The position numbers and the translations under genes were made by a program. Below, piece by piece: positions 23,762-35,197 of a stretch of 64,000 bases of DNA (positions are counted from its first letter, which is position 1; every line of letters begins with the position of its first letter). The DNA is taken from positions 1 through 64,000 of the forward strand of contig JAWZYV010019498.1 of assembly GCA_038373885.1 (NCBI GenBank), written 5' to 3'. The DNA comes from Cheiracanthium punctorium. Lineage: Eukaryota > Arthropoda > Arachnida > Araneae > Cheiracanthiidae. The notes beneath the pieces are model-generated. The model did no database searches and was not told where the DNA came from. It saw only the letters and a program-made list of their open reading frames with translations.

Positions 23762-24570
23762 CCATATGTGAAGAGTAAAAGCCTGAAGTAGAAGGCAATT
23801 TTCTGAGGTTGTTTGCAATATGCAAAATGCAATTTCATTTTATGCAAATGTTGCATACTTTATATTTTGTTTAACTGTAAAATTAACCTGTTTTATATAG
23901 TATATAAAGTGTCTGCTTTATGGAAAAAAAGCAGACAGGCCTGGCTGCTGATAAACAGCTAGAAGGTTGCCCTAGTCATGGGAAGGGTATGTTGTTTGTC
24001 TGCCAGATATTTTATAAAAGGCACGTATTGGAGCTGTAAATTTTTCATTCAATTTATTGCAGATGGCCTTTTTTTTTTTTTTTTTTTTTTTGAAATCTGA
24101 AATTGTTTTTAAAATTTTTGTAAGCATTTTTTGTGCAATATTTAAATAAAATTTAAGTAAAGAAAATATAAGGTGTCATTATTTATAAAGCTTCACTTCC
24201 AGTAGCACAATACAACCTGTGGGTCATTTCCATGCCGTACTTGAAGTTTCATCCACGGACCCAACACATAAAACACTTCTTTGGAACCGAAAGCTATATT
24301 AAAATCGCCGCCTACTAAAACTGTTTTAAAATATATGCCAAGCACATTCCAACTACATTTCACCTTTAAAAATACTGTTTTGAATGTGCATCATAATCCA
24401 TGAGTGTGCCGTGTTGGTCTTCTTTGTTCTATAAAATGCTTTTCAGAATTTGAAATCTATATTAAAATCGCCTACCAAAGTCTCCTGGTGAGCCAGACGC
24501 GAAGCTCACAGTTTTAAACTCTAGCAAGCTTGGTACTCATTTCATCGACCCAATCAACGGATGAAAGGAT
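23762..24570. other. Spacer before zinc-finger locus A
   Basis: Contains a T run at about 24069-24090 and no supported gene. Homology to loci B and C upstream regions begins near 24570. Confidence 0.5.
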
Positions 24571-25030
24571 GATTGGCATTTTTGTGAAGAAAAAAACAAA
24601 ATAAATAAATAAATAAAAAAGGTTACAACAAAAGAACCTAGACACATATTTTCAAACAGAGGATATCATTTTAATCAGAACATTATTATCTTTCAAATAA
24701 AAAGAGAAACAGCAAAATATCTTGAAACTTTTCTGAAAGTTGCACTTGAGAAATTTCTATCTGAGACAACGCCATCTTTGTTAGCCTGCATCTCGGGTTG
24801 AAATTTTTTTGGACAAAAAAAAGTTTTTTTTTTTTTCTTTTTCCTGATTTTTGACATACATTGATTGAATAACATCTGAGACTATGAACAAAGCACTCTG
24901 CTCTAACCTATATAAATAGTGCAAGCTTGATTCGAAAGTTTAATATCATACACTTGCTAATTATTCATATTTTTATAATGTAAATGTTAAGTTCTTTATT
25001 ATAATTTTTTTGTAAACTTTTTTTTTCTTG

Positions 25031-25041
25031 TTTCTTACAGA
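25031..25041 (+). other. Candidate 3-prime splice site of zinc-finger locus A
   Basis: A pyrimidine-rich tract (TTTTTTTCTTGTTTCTTACAG) precedes a conserved exon-like segment starting ATTACACGACTTTCTTG. The same acceptor is kept in locus B (TTGCAG at 44229-44234). It suggests a non-coding 5-prime exon starting at 25041. The donor was not identified. Confidence 0.4.
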
Positions 25042-25463
25042 TTACACGACTTTCTTGAGCTGCTGCATTTTTTTCTGGTTTTCCTAAAGAAGTTTTAAGC
25101 TCTTGACTGTTTAATTTCTCTTGAATATAGTTTAGTAAATTGTAAAATTGGACCTGAAATGTATTCACAGGCTACATCATAAGTTTATCATAGAAATTGC
25201 TTCATATATTTTAAACAACTAAAAGAATTCAATTTTAAGATAAGAAACCTTTCATTTCTAGTCTTAGTCCTGATATTCTTCAACATTTACTGCATGTTAA
25301 TGTGGATTGACAATACATGTGCTTTCTGTTTTAAGAAGCCCTACACAAAATTTTTTTGCATTGGCATTGAAGAATGAATAGCATGTCAAAGTGTTAGAAT
25401 ATTTGTTTATACAAAGTATTTGGAGTATCATTGCTACCCATTCATTTTTAATAAATTGTGATT

Positions 25464-26180
25464 ATGTTCACCATGCATGTGAAAACCTGCATTAGCGATT
25501 CTCACCAACGGACATTGTCTCAGCATCCACATTCAGAGGTTGGTTCGAGTTCTCATGGAGGTATAAGAGATTTTAGTAATAGCTCAGGTAAAAAAGCCTA
25601 TGTGTGTGAGCTATGTAAAGCAGTTTTATCTCGGCAAGGAGACTTGAATATACATCTTCTTGCCCATACAGGAGAGAAACCTCATGTGTGTGACATATGT
25701 CAAAGGAGATTCTCCCGAAAGCAAAACTTGAAAACACATCTACGTACCCACTCAGGAGAGAAACCTCATATGTGTGATATATGTCAAAAAAGATTCTCCC
25801 AGAAGTCACAATTGAATCTCCATCTTCGTACCCACACAGGAGAAAAACCTTATGTGTGTGACATTTGTCAGAAAGCAATCTCCGCTAAAGGAAACTTTCA
25901 AAAACATCTTCGTACCCACACAGGAGAGAAACCTTATGTGTGCGACACATGTCAAAAAAGATTTTCCCACAAGCAACACTTGAATAATCATCTTCATATC
26001 CACACAGGAGAGAAACCTCATGTGTGTGACATTTGTCAAAAAACATTCTACGATAAAGGAAACTTTAAAAGACATCTTCGTACCCACACAGGAGAGAAAC
26101 CTCATTTGTGTGACATATGTCAGAAGGCATTCTCCGATAAAAGTAGCTTGAGAAGACATCTTTTTACCCACACAGGATAG
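25464..26180 (+). CDS. C2H2 zinc-finger protein, locus A, seven fingers then premature TAG
   Basis: The likely start is ATG 25464 (MFTMHVKTCISDSHQ), aligned with ATG starts in loci B and C; the frame extends upstream only to a GTG. A 45-residue leader (SDSHQRTLSQHPHSEV) precedes seven C2H2 fingers of the C-x2-C-x12-H-x3-H type with TGEKP linkers, from YVCELCKAVL to HLCDICQKAFSDKSSLRRH. It would be a nuclear DNA-binding protein. No KRAB, ZAD, BTB or SCAN domain is present. The frame ends at TAG 26178-26180 in place of the linker Glu codon, and finger coding resumes directly after it. It is either a shortened protein of about 238 aa or an early pseudogene. The target sequence is unknown. Confidence 0.75.
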   Translation: MFTMHVKTCISDSHQRTLSQHPHSEVGSSSHGGIRDFSNSSGKKAYVCELCKAVLSRQGDLNIHLLAHTGEKPHVCDICQRRFSRKQNLKTHLRTHSGEKPHMCDICQKRFSQKSQLNLHLRTHTGEKPYVCDICQKAISAKGNFQKHLRTHTGEKPYVCDTCQKRFSHKQHLNNHLHIHTGEKPHVCDICQKTFYDKGNFKRHLRTHTGEKPHLCDICQKAFSDKSSLRRHLFTHTG

Positions 26181-27740
26181 AAACCTCATATGTGTGACAT
26201 ATGTCAAAGGAGATTCTCCCGAAAGCAAAACTTGAAAGCACATCTACCACCCACTCAGGAGAGAAACATCATATGTGTGACATATGTCAAAGGATTTTCT
26301 CCCGAAATCAAAACTTGAAAACACATCTACGTACCCACTCAGGAGAGAAACCTCATATGTGTGACATTTGTCAAAAAAAATTCTCCCACAGACACCACTT
26401 GCATAATCAATCATCCAGGGTTCCCACGCACCTTGAGAAGTCCTTAGAAAGGCCATATTAAAAAATTTTAATAAGGCATCCTTAAAAAGGCCTTATATTT
26501 ACTCTAAAAACCTTTAAAAATTGTAAAAGCCTTAAATTATCATTTCATCTTAACTTTTCTGTGATTTTTGTGATTTTTTTTTTTTTTTTTTCCCAAAAGT
26601 CTGCAAGAAAGGTTTGGGGGCGAATCTTATAGGAAGCTAGTCATGTTGTCTGCATGCTACTCTCTGTATGGGAGAGATGTCCTTTTTCTGCGCTACGCTT
26701 CCTTGTTCCCGAACTGCAGGTCGGATAGTCGGCGATTGCTGAGGGCCCCCCAGCTCAGGAGGGCCCACAAGGAACTCCAAAAAAGAATATACCACTTTAT
26801 AATTTGAGTCATTTGATATAGATCACAGTAAATTAATTATTTATTTCTCAATAATCTCACGCCTTTACACAGTGGCGTAGCAGAGGATTCCATGGGGCTC
26901 TGCAAGAGTCAGTGACCCCAACAGCTTTAAATTAGTTCAATGTGGTTTTTAGGCACATAAGCATAATTTTCAAATATTGCATATTCTAATATTCTGTCCC
27001 CTCTAAATTCCCCAGTAAGGGCTTTATTTTCAGTCTGTAGCCTAGGTCAAAGCAGCCAGTCTGGGCCTAGTTCCATGATTCGTTTACCTTTTGCCAGAGT
27101 TGGGGAGGGTGGGAAAATATAGTCAGAGACAAGAAAAGGAGGGAGGGGAAAAAAGTTATTTGAGATGAATATATAACACAACATCATTATAACTGATTAA
27201 AACACAATGATTGTTTTAAACTCAAATACACTTTTACCTCTTAAAGATCATATTATTTTAAAGGAAACGGTCATAAAATTACCTTTTATTAAAAAAATAA
27301 ATGTATGTACAATATGTGCATTTATTATAAAATTGTAGCCATTTTGATATTTAAAAAAAATTTCCATGCATAAGAATTGAAAGGTTCTAATCTTTCTGGT
27401 GCATAACTTTTGAACTCTCCAGCCTGAAAATATCATAGAAGCGAGAAGGAAGGAGTTAATACTTTAAAAGACATGAAATGTAGTATTATTAAGAAGATGT
27501 ACAAAATAATTGCATTGGAATGTATTTGATTATTTGTCTTGAAATTTTTAAAAATAGCCTTAAAAACAGGGTTGGACGGTATTTACTGTCTGATGGTATT
27601 TACCGGTTTTTACCAGGGTTTTTACAATCTTTGAGAAAAACTTATTAGTTTGACTATTTTGTCACTTTTTTGAAGATTTACCTCTCCTCAGATGATTTGC
27701 TTCACTTTTTTGAAGATTTACCATTGGCTACCTCAAATAG

Positions 27741-28010
27741 TAGCCAATGACTGAGAGGTTCTGCTCTCGAAACTGGATGGTGGGAGATGCCAGGTTCATA
27801 TCCCGGTCTTGCTTGTTGATCTAGCTGTTCGGAGTTTTCCGTTTTTTTTTTTTTTTTTTTCAAAAACTGCGCATAAATACTGGCTAGGATCCCTTAGAAA
27901 TAGGAAGGTATTCCCCTATAGGACTAGAACCCTAGTGCAGTTAATCGGCCTTAATCCACAAGCAAACAATGAAGATTTATCTGCCATTTTTTCATTTTCT
28001 CAGGGATAAA
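27741..28010 (+). mobile_element. SINE-like tRNA-derived segment
   Basis: TAGCCAATGACTGAGAGGTTC resembles an A box and GGTTCATATCC a B box. The following GATCTAGCTGTTCGGAGTTTT resembles the GTCTAGCGGTCTGGAGTTTT body of the SINE at 15075. An interior T run lies at 27842-27861. Probably a relative of that family carried inside the hAT. Confidence 0.45.
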
Positions 28011-28183
28011 AGTTCAGGACATTTAATACCACTATTTCCAATTCTATATAACAATATTCACCTAATTCAGTGTCTGATTTGGTAAGTAAAAGAAAGCTAT
28101 GCGAAAATAGTTCATTTTAAGGAATATAATAAACACAGAAAACTTTGATCCATGTTTTCATCTTACAAGAAATTCAAATTTAT

Positions 28184-29183
28184 AGATAATGTACATTTAT
28201 CATTATTAAACTTATTAAAACTATTATGAGAAGGCACATTACAATATTTATTACAATTATGTAATGCAGTCTAGTTTAATAATTTTTACTTAAAGGAAAA
28301 TTGTAAATATACTTTTACTACACTTAACTTATCTTAATCATTTTAATGAAAACTAAATGCTTACAAATATTATTTGTTACATAATGTAGTTTGCATCATC
28401 ATGATGTCCTGATGATGATATATCCACATCAATTACATGAAAATACAGTTTTAAAAATAGCATTAATATACAGTTTATGACTCGGGGAGTTTATTGTATC
28501 GTTAGGTTTTTACCCCTTTTTCCCAGGTTTTTACATGTAAAAATCTAGTTTTTACCATGCCCTGCTAAAAACCAGTTTTTACCGGTAAAAAGCCAACCCT
28601 GATCCATAATGTAGATTATCCGTTACATCAGTGCCTAAACCCCCCTAAAACTTTTTTCTGGCTACTCTACTGCTTTTATAATAACGCGTCTGACCTTGTT
28701 TTGCCCAGCGGAGGGCAGCAACTCGATGCGGCATGGATAGACTAACCAAAAACAGAAAATACAGCACAGAAGATAATGTACATTTATCATTATTAAACTT
28801 ATTAAAACTATTATGAGAAGGCACATTACAATATTTATTACAATTATGTAATGCAGGCTAGTTTAATAATTTTTACTTAAAGGAAAATTGTAAATACACT
28901 TTTATTACACTTATCTTAATCATTTTAATGAAAACCAAATGCTTACAAATATTATTTATTACATAATGTCGTTTGCATCATCAGGATGTCCTGATGATGA
29001 TATATCCACATCAATTACATGAAAATACAGTTTTATAAATAGCATTAATATACAGTTCATGACTCAGGGAGTTTATTGTATCATTAGGTTTTTACCCCTT
29101 TTTTCCAGGTTTTTACCAGTAAAAACCTAGTTTTTACCATGCCCAGGTAAAAACCAGTTTTTACCGGTAAAAAGCCAACCCTG
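28184..29183 (+). repeat. Duplicated 3-prime half of the nested hAT
   Basis: 28184-28601 and 28771-29183 are near-identical and both end AGCCAACCCTG. Between them are 169 bp of unrelated DNA. This could be two copies recombined or a hAT inserted beside a relative. Confidence 0.85.
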
Positions 29184-29508
29184 CTTAAAAAGGCCTTATT
29201 TTTATATCAAGAAATGAGTAGGAACCCTGTCATCTTCATACCCCTACAGGATAGGAACCTTTTATGTGTGACATACGTCAAAAAGATTCTCCCACAGGCA
29301 ACACTTGAATACTCATTTACTTACCCACACAGGAGAGAAACCTCATATGTGTGACATTTGTCAAAAGACATTCTCTCATGAAAATAACTTGAATAGACAT
29401 CTTTGTACACACGTATGTATGTGTGATATGTGCAAGAAAATAATCACTCGGAAAGTACATTTGAATAGACACTTTCAAAAGCACACAGGAAAGAGGCATC
29501 ATGCGTGA

Positions 29509-30858
29509 AACAGTGAATTCAGTGTTTTAGTTATTTCCCTCTCTAATCTATGTAATCTTCTATTGAGCTCTAAGTGACACATTCAATAATGTGAGCTGCC
29601 CTCTCGTCTGAGCAAACAAAGAAACTACAGTACGTGGATTGTGTAATCACAGCTAATTTCCATGTTTCACAGCTGCCAACTCAAGTTCAATCTTTTGGCA
29701 TTGTTTTGATAAATGAGTACTTTTCTATATTTCTTATTTGTATCTGTGCGAATGAAATTACAAAGTAAATGTATGACTAATTTGATTTATTTTTAAAAAT
29801 TTCTGAAATTTAAAATATGTCTGCATGTTTGATTGCCAAGCTGAAAAATTGTCATATTAATTCTGTCATTTAGAAAGGAAATGGATCTGCATTAGATTAC
29901 TGAATGAAAAAAGTAAAAGTAAATGCAGTGTTTCATGTTTATTTTTTTATTAAGATATTTTTGTAAATGTAATTAAAGTAGTATTTTCTCCCACAGTATA
30001 TTTTTTTATCCATGTGTCTTTTTACAACCATAGTTTTAAAGTATAAGAAATTGATGCATCTCTATTTCATTCTAGTCTCATGTGCATTTTTTTTTACTTA
30101 AAAAATCTAAATTTCAGTTTTTAATTAAAATAATTACAAATTGTTTGGTTTTCTGACAGTTTGCAAAATCATGAAAGTTACGATTTCATTCCTCACAAAT
30201 GGTCCCTTTTTTCCCTTAAAGTCCCTTTTCTGTTCAAGGTCCTTAAAAGTCCCTTTTTCATAGAAAGGTTCACTTTTCCCATAGTGCTAGCTATGGATTC
30301 TAGCCACGGGAAGAGGGGGTTACAACACCCTCTTCCCCCCCCCCCCCCAATGAGGAATTTGTCATACAAAATGTATTTTCTTCACTCTCTAATCACACAC
30401 ACGTATACATATATGTGAGTTACAATAGTCGTAACCCCTCCCCCCTCTCCTTCAAAAATTTCTCACTATGCCACTAGTTCTATAGCCACTCTGAAGTTAC
30501 TGACAAACTTTTCATCTATTGGATCATGAAACGCTTTTACATGTGATGTTATGCTAGTACCTTCTTGCTTGTTTATATTATGAAATACTGCATTGTTTGA
30601 GCTGTTTAACAAATTAAAGTGAAGCTTCTTTTGCCTTAATCACCTTATCATGACAACTCAGAATTCTTATTCTTGATGTGTTAATAGAAATTAAAAAAAT
30701 ACATTTAGTGTCTGTAAAGCTCTTTGCTCTCCATAAAGATTCAAATTAAATGTTTTAGTTTTGGTAGCATATAAAGCTATCTGGATGCATCAATTAATTT
30801 TTATGAAAATAAAAATGATGTTTATGCAAATATGATAACCAATATGTCCTCATTAAAA
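29509..30858 (+). other. 3-prime flank of zinc-finger locus A, homologous to locus C
   Basis: Collinear with 50913-52110 downstream of locus C; the shared text includes TTTTGGCATTGTTTTGATAA and TGCATCAATTAA. It probably includes the 3-prime UTR. No other gene. A C-run/G-run patch lies near 30305-30350. Confidence 0.65.
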
Positions 30859-30860
30859 TG

Positions 30861-32421
30861 CACTGGCCTCCAAAAGTTAAGGAACAGCATGTTTTTCGAA
30901 GCTCACCAAAAAAAAAAAAAAAAAAAAAATGATACTGACAGTAAAATTTATGGTTTATATAAATGATAAAAATGAATTTATGCAAAAACGATAGCTACCA
31001 CTTTGTTTTTTTAGAAAAAAAAAACAGGCATATATGAGTCAGAGGAAAATGTGCAAATATCAGGCTTTCATAATTACGCGTGTAACTTTTGTTGATTTAT
31101 GACTTTTGTTACATTTGTATTTGTAATTAAGATTCGTTAACAATAGGTAGCAGGGTCCCGCAATGTGTTAGAGAAACAGTTTGCCCAATTCGTTAAGGTG
31201 GCGAGCAGTCGTATGAAAGGGAGTGGAGTTGTCACAGGCTTATGCTCCTATGCGTCTTAATGTGTCTCGTAGTGTGGTCTCTGGAATCAATATCAAACGA
31301 AAGTTTCTGTGCCCAAAAGACATGTTCTAGGCTGACCACGAGCTACAAGACGCGCAGAATATCGTTTTTATAGCTCTTTCGGCCCGGAAAAGAAGAAGTA
31401 CTATTTCTGTGCTGCAACTTGTTGCAGACCATTCTGTAGCATCACAGAGAAGAATATCCACTAGTACGGTGCGAAGGCTTCTTCACAATGCAATTCTCTA
31501 TGCAAGGTGACCACTTGTATGTGTCCCCCTCAACAGACGACAGAGAAGGGCCCATTTTTGTTGGCCAAGAGAACACGTTCCATGGACCAGACAGCGATGG
31601 GCTTCTGTACTCTTTACAGACGAGTCCAGATTCACACTGGAGTGCGATTCAGGACGTCTGCTTATCTGGAGGGAACGAAGCATCCAATACCATCCATCCT
31701 ACTCTGTGGAAAGACACAGTTATCGAGGTGATGGAATAATGGTTTGGGCAGGGATCCCACTCGATGGTCACACTGGCCTACATGTGTTTCAGGGAGGAAC
31801 TATGACTAGTGTGAGATATCGGGACGAGATCCTTGATGCCTATGTTCGGCCATATGCTGCTGCTATTGGCAATGATTTCATTCTGATGGATGATAATGCC
31901 CGACCTCACCGAGCTGTACTTGTTGAAGATAATCTTGAGAGTCAAAGTTTGGGGCGAATGGAATGGCCAGCTCAATTCGATAGAACATTTTGGGACTACC
32001 TTGGCAGACAAGTTGCTGCTTCAAGTGCTCCTCCAAGATCATTGCATGAGCTGGAACAAGGACTAATCCGTGCATGGTCTTCGTTCCCTATTGAGGTGTC
32101 CGACAACTTAATTAGCAGCATGCAGAATCGATGCCGCCAGTGCATTGCAGTTAGGGATGAACACATTCCTTATTAGAACTCATTTTTGTAATGTTTCCAC
32201 AAAAAGCTTTGATAAACTGTTTTCTCCAAAAGTGGACTTTTCTACCAAAAGTGTTCTTTTGCTTTTACACCATGTTTGTGTTGAATTTATGTAAATTTCT
32301 ATGTCGTACTCAATAAAGAACTATTTAGTGCTCAGTTAGTCCAATTTTTTTGGTTCTATGTCCATTTGTTCCCATATTATTCAGAAAAAACAGGTTGTAC
32401 CTTAACTTTTGGACAGCAGTG
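30861..32421 (+). mobile_element. Tc1-like transposon
   Basis: Inverted ends CACTGGCCTCCAAAAGTTAAGG and its near inverse CCTTAACTTTTGGACAGCAGTG. The right side has TA at 32422-32423; the left dinucleotide is TG, one change from TA. Locus C keeps an empty site (TTAAAATATTTAGAAATG near 52107). Contains a decayed DDE transposase. Confidence 0.85.
31200..32176 (+). pseudogene. Tc1-family transposase, frameshifted, catalytic Glu lost
   Basis: Out-of-frame pieces read in order. SVASQRRISTSTVRRLLHN (about 31430) is the helix-turn-helix region. VLFTDESRFTLECDSGR (about 31605) holds the first catalytic Asp. MVWAGIPLDGHTGLHV (31740) and FILMDDNARPHRAVLVED (31879) follow, the latter with the second Asp. 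WPAQFDRTFWDYLGRQ stands where the family has the SPDLNPIE block, so the third acidic residue is missing. The C-terminus is intact (SMQNRCRQCI, stop at 32176). An AATAAA follows near 32311. Expected length is about 340 aa. Confidence 0.85.
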
Positions 32422-32423
32422 TA

Positions 32424-33988
32424 TTTTGAAATTTAACAATCATTCAAATATGTAATCATAATTTCTTGGCAATGAAGTAAATGCAGGTCTGGTTCCACTG
32501 CTTGTCAAAATTAGATTATATCACCTGTTTAACACTATCACAAAATAAAGTACATACAAATAGAATGAAATGAATTACAACTTGTCTTCATAAAATATTT
32601 AGTAGATTAAAGAGAAAGTTACAGATATTAAGTTATTCCCATTTGAAGTAAAAAGTACTGACGCAATAATTGGACCGAGATCCTTTTTTGGTTTTAAGAA
32701 TCGTAAGTGGTAGTACAAATCCGCAATAAACCCATAATCCTACCTTTCGGGAATAATCCTTCAACTTATAATTGCTACAATAAATACAATTTTCCTATTT
32801 AAGAGTACCTGAAACAAAATATCATTCCAGGCTCAAATAAAGAGACAAATTTTTAAAACATTTCCTTTAATTCTTATTTTACTTTCAAACATAAATATCT
32901 TATACAATTTCCTTTTCCTTACACATTTATAAATGATAACTGTGACATTATTTTTTGTTCGTTTGTGAATATTCAATAAGATTAATAATAAAACCTATAT
33001 CGCGGTGAAAACGGTGATTATATACATAGGGGAGAGCGGGGAGATATAGTGCGACCCAAGATTAAACACAAATCAATACAAAGTTCTTTTACCTATTTTG
33101 CTGATGCACTGGTGGGGCATTTTTTATGCTTGATGGCTCATGACATCTAGGTTGAGCTATACACAGTAATTTTCCAGCAGTTGAAGCTCGGCAACACTCA
33201 TTGCACTTTTAATAAAATTTCTGGTTCACAAAGAATTTTTTTCAATCATTTTTTTTTTTTGCACACTCACTCAACAACATCAATTTTGAAGTCCGCTCAC
33301 TCTGAACTTCATCTCCACTCTCCAGTCACTTCTCATCTCCTCTTCCAGAGCTCTTGGGCCCCTTTTCGTTTTTTCTTTCGCTTTTTTTTCCAGCCAATCC
33401 GGGATTCATTTTGTTCACGCCCCTTTTACGTGCATAATTTTCTGTTTCTCCCTTTCTGTGATTGGTTCTTTCCTTATTTTATACACCTCCTGACCTACAT
33501 CTTTTCTGCGTAATATTGGCCATCTGAGACAGTCTACTATAAATTTCTCTAATTTATTATGGGCAATTTTGACTGCCCCTCGTGACACACCACTATGTCT
33601 GCATCTTGTAAATCTTCTTCGTGTGTGGGCTCCCCTTTTGCACTACACCATTCATATTGCTTATTGCAAAAAAAAAAAGAAAAGCAAACTAAGAAAATCC
33701 ATTCGGCATGTCTATATCTAAAGTTATTGTGATACTTTCGTATCAATACGGAAACCAGCAATGCTTGGCAATTTTTTAGTCGCCAAACACACAAATGCAC
33801 GAAATACAACAAATTTGCTTTAAAAATCTGGAGTACTACCTATATTTTACATTTAAATAACAACCTGTTTTAATTCGAAAGTTTCCTTATGTACATACAT
33901 ATTAAAACTGACACATGAATATTAAAACATACTACTATTTTCACTTTACTTCGAAGTCCGTTTTAATACATGTGTTACCATACGCCAC
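32424..33988. other. Locus A distal flank with an A-specific ~1-kb insertion
   Basis: 32424-32645 and 33645-33715 are collinear with 52125-52425 of locus C. The roughly 1 kb between them (about 32650-33645) is absent from C and has CCATT(T/C) on either side, a possible duplication. It holds GGGGAGAGCGGGGAGATATA near 33028 and a pyrimidine-rich stretch near 33240-33490 whose open frame is not protein-like. Confidence 0.5.
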
Positions 33989-34479
33989 ATACGTATTACA
34001 ATGGGTCGGACTGGCCTATCTGCCCGCGGGCAGATGCACCCTCCTTGTGTGGATTCTTTGCGCCCACAATGCAGTTTCAAATAAGAAATTTCATTCTCTG
34101 TTTTATTCTGAAACAGTTTCTTCTGACACGCGTCGGCTCCGGCTGCAAATCATTCATTATCGTTAACCATATTTTTATTAAAACTTTTGGTATGCATGAA
34201 AATTAAAACTTTTGGTTTGCATGCTATAAAAATGTTAACTATACTGATAGCTAGAGTAGGGGTACCCGTGTCCTTCCTTGTCTGCCTATAGGGCTTCCAC
34301 AATTTTGCAACAGAGAATCTCCGCAAACGCAGCGGGGCAGTAACTAGAGGGGAGCAAATAGGACTCGTGCTCTGGGCGTTGATGCTCAAGAGCTGCCTAA
34401 ATCAGTGATGGTTCTAAAGTAGAGGGCTCCAAAATTCAGGTTTACCCCAGCCGCCAGAAGTCAGCACGGCGTATGGGAC

Positions 34480-34898
34480 CAGTGGCGCACCCAGGATTTT
34501 AGTTTAAGGGGGGGTTGAGCTGAAAATACAGCTGAATTCGGTTATAGTGAGATCGATAATAGTTACAACCCTCTTATAACGTCACAATATTCTGTACCAT
34601 TTAATTTGCCCATACAACACAAGCAAAAACTCATTATAGAGTCATAAATAATTATCTGATTTTTTCAGTGATATTGTAACCGACTTTAACAGTGTTTCAT
34701 TAACTCTCTGTAAGTATTTATTTAAAAACTAACATCTTTTTAGGTAAAAAATACTTTAGATATAATTTGAAGACAATAAATAATAATAATAGTAATAATT
34801 CATTAGTGACAATTTTCATTTTTTAAAATTTTTCACTTCTAACTGTCCACCTTTAGGGGGGGCTTGAGCCCCCATAGCCCCCCGTGGGTGCGCCTATG
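34480..34898. mobile_element. hAT MITE, TSD TA(T/C)GGGAC
   Basis: Starts CAGTGGCGCACCCAGGA and ends CCGTGGGTGCGCCTATG. TATGGGAC (34472-34479) and TACGGGAC (34899-34906) flank it. GGGGGGTTGAGC and GGGGGGCTTGAGCCCCC mark the sub-ends. Non-coding. Confidence 0.85.
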
Positions 34899-35197
34899 TA
34901 CGGGACATATGCCCCATTTGCTCTCTCTAGTTGTGGCTTGAGCATTTATACAGTGATCAGTATTCGGAAGAGGTGTTTCAAATTTCACTGCTTACTAAAT
35001 TACAGATCTTGATTTATACTGAAATTTTTAAAGTACACAAATATTTACTCTATAATAAGCTGTGAAAGGACATTTTCTAAATTGAAAATTATTAAAACAA
35101 GGATGAGATCTAATCTCGATCAAGAAAATTTGGGAGCACTGCTGTCAATGCAGTGCGAGTAGGACAAGCTTTTAGAAGTATACAATGATGTTATAAT

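Larger units (their letters stand above)
27567..29183. mobile_element. Nested hAT element, TSD CTTAAAAA
   Basis: Begins CAGGGTTGGACGG and ends AAAGCCAACCCTG, flanked by CTTAAAAA at 27559-27566 and 29184-29191. Locus B retains the empty site (GCCTTAAAAAGGCC near 46784-46797), so the insertion postdates the A/B duplication. Internally, a 3-prime segment with TTTTTACC/GGTAAAAA words is duplicated. No transposase is evident. Confidence 0.9.
26416..29229. mobile_element. Transposon inside a zinc finger of locus A, TSD TCATC
   Basis: Starts CAGGGTTCCCACG and ends GTAGGAACCCTG, flanked by TCATC at 26411-26415 and 29230-29234. The interrupted codons are the AATCATCTTCAT stretch typical of the finger helix end. 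The same element sits at the same place in locus B (45693-46832). It is longer here because of a nested 1.6-kb hAT. The ends look hAT-like, but the 5-bp duplication is unusual for that superfamily. Both termini carry AAAAGGCCTTA words. Confidence 0.85.
26181..29508 (+). pseudogene. Zinc-finger locus A, disrupted 3-prime fingers
   Basis: After the TAG the finger coding continues (HMCDICQRRFSRKQNLKAH). It shifts frame near 26247, reads two to three more fingers (HMCDICQRIFSRNQNLKTH, HMCDICQKKFSHRHH), and is cut at 26415 by a 2.8-kb transposon. Past it, another linker TAG occurs (29252-29254), then fingers HMCDICQKTFSHENNLNRH and an atypical CDMCKKIITRKVHLNRH, ending HTGKRHHA with TGA at 29508. 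The atypical last pair lacks a TGEKP linker (CTHVCMCDMC) and is shared by all three loci, so it marks the ancestral C-terminus. Confidence 0.85.

Noticed and set aside
25573..26456. Long minus-strand open frames across the zinc-finger arrays (also at 44937-45691, 46717-47178, 49855-50873)
   Set aside because: They are the reverse reading of the finger repeat (recurring MRFLSCVG-type units) and mirror the 84-bp finger period; they have no independent support.
33181..33513. 110-aa plus-strand frame
   Set aside because: Dominated by Phe/Ser/His from a pyrimidine-rich tract, no domain, and inside an insertion absent from locus C.
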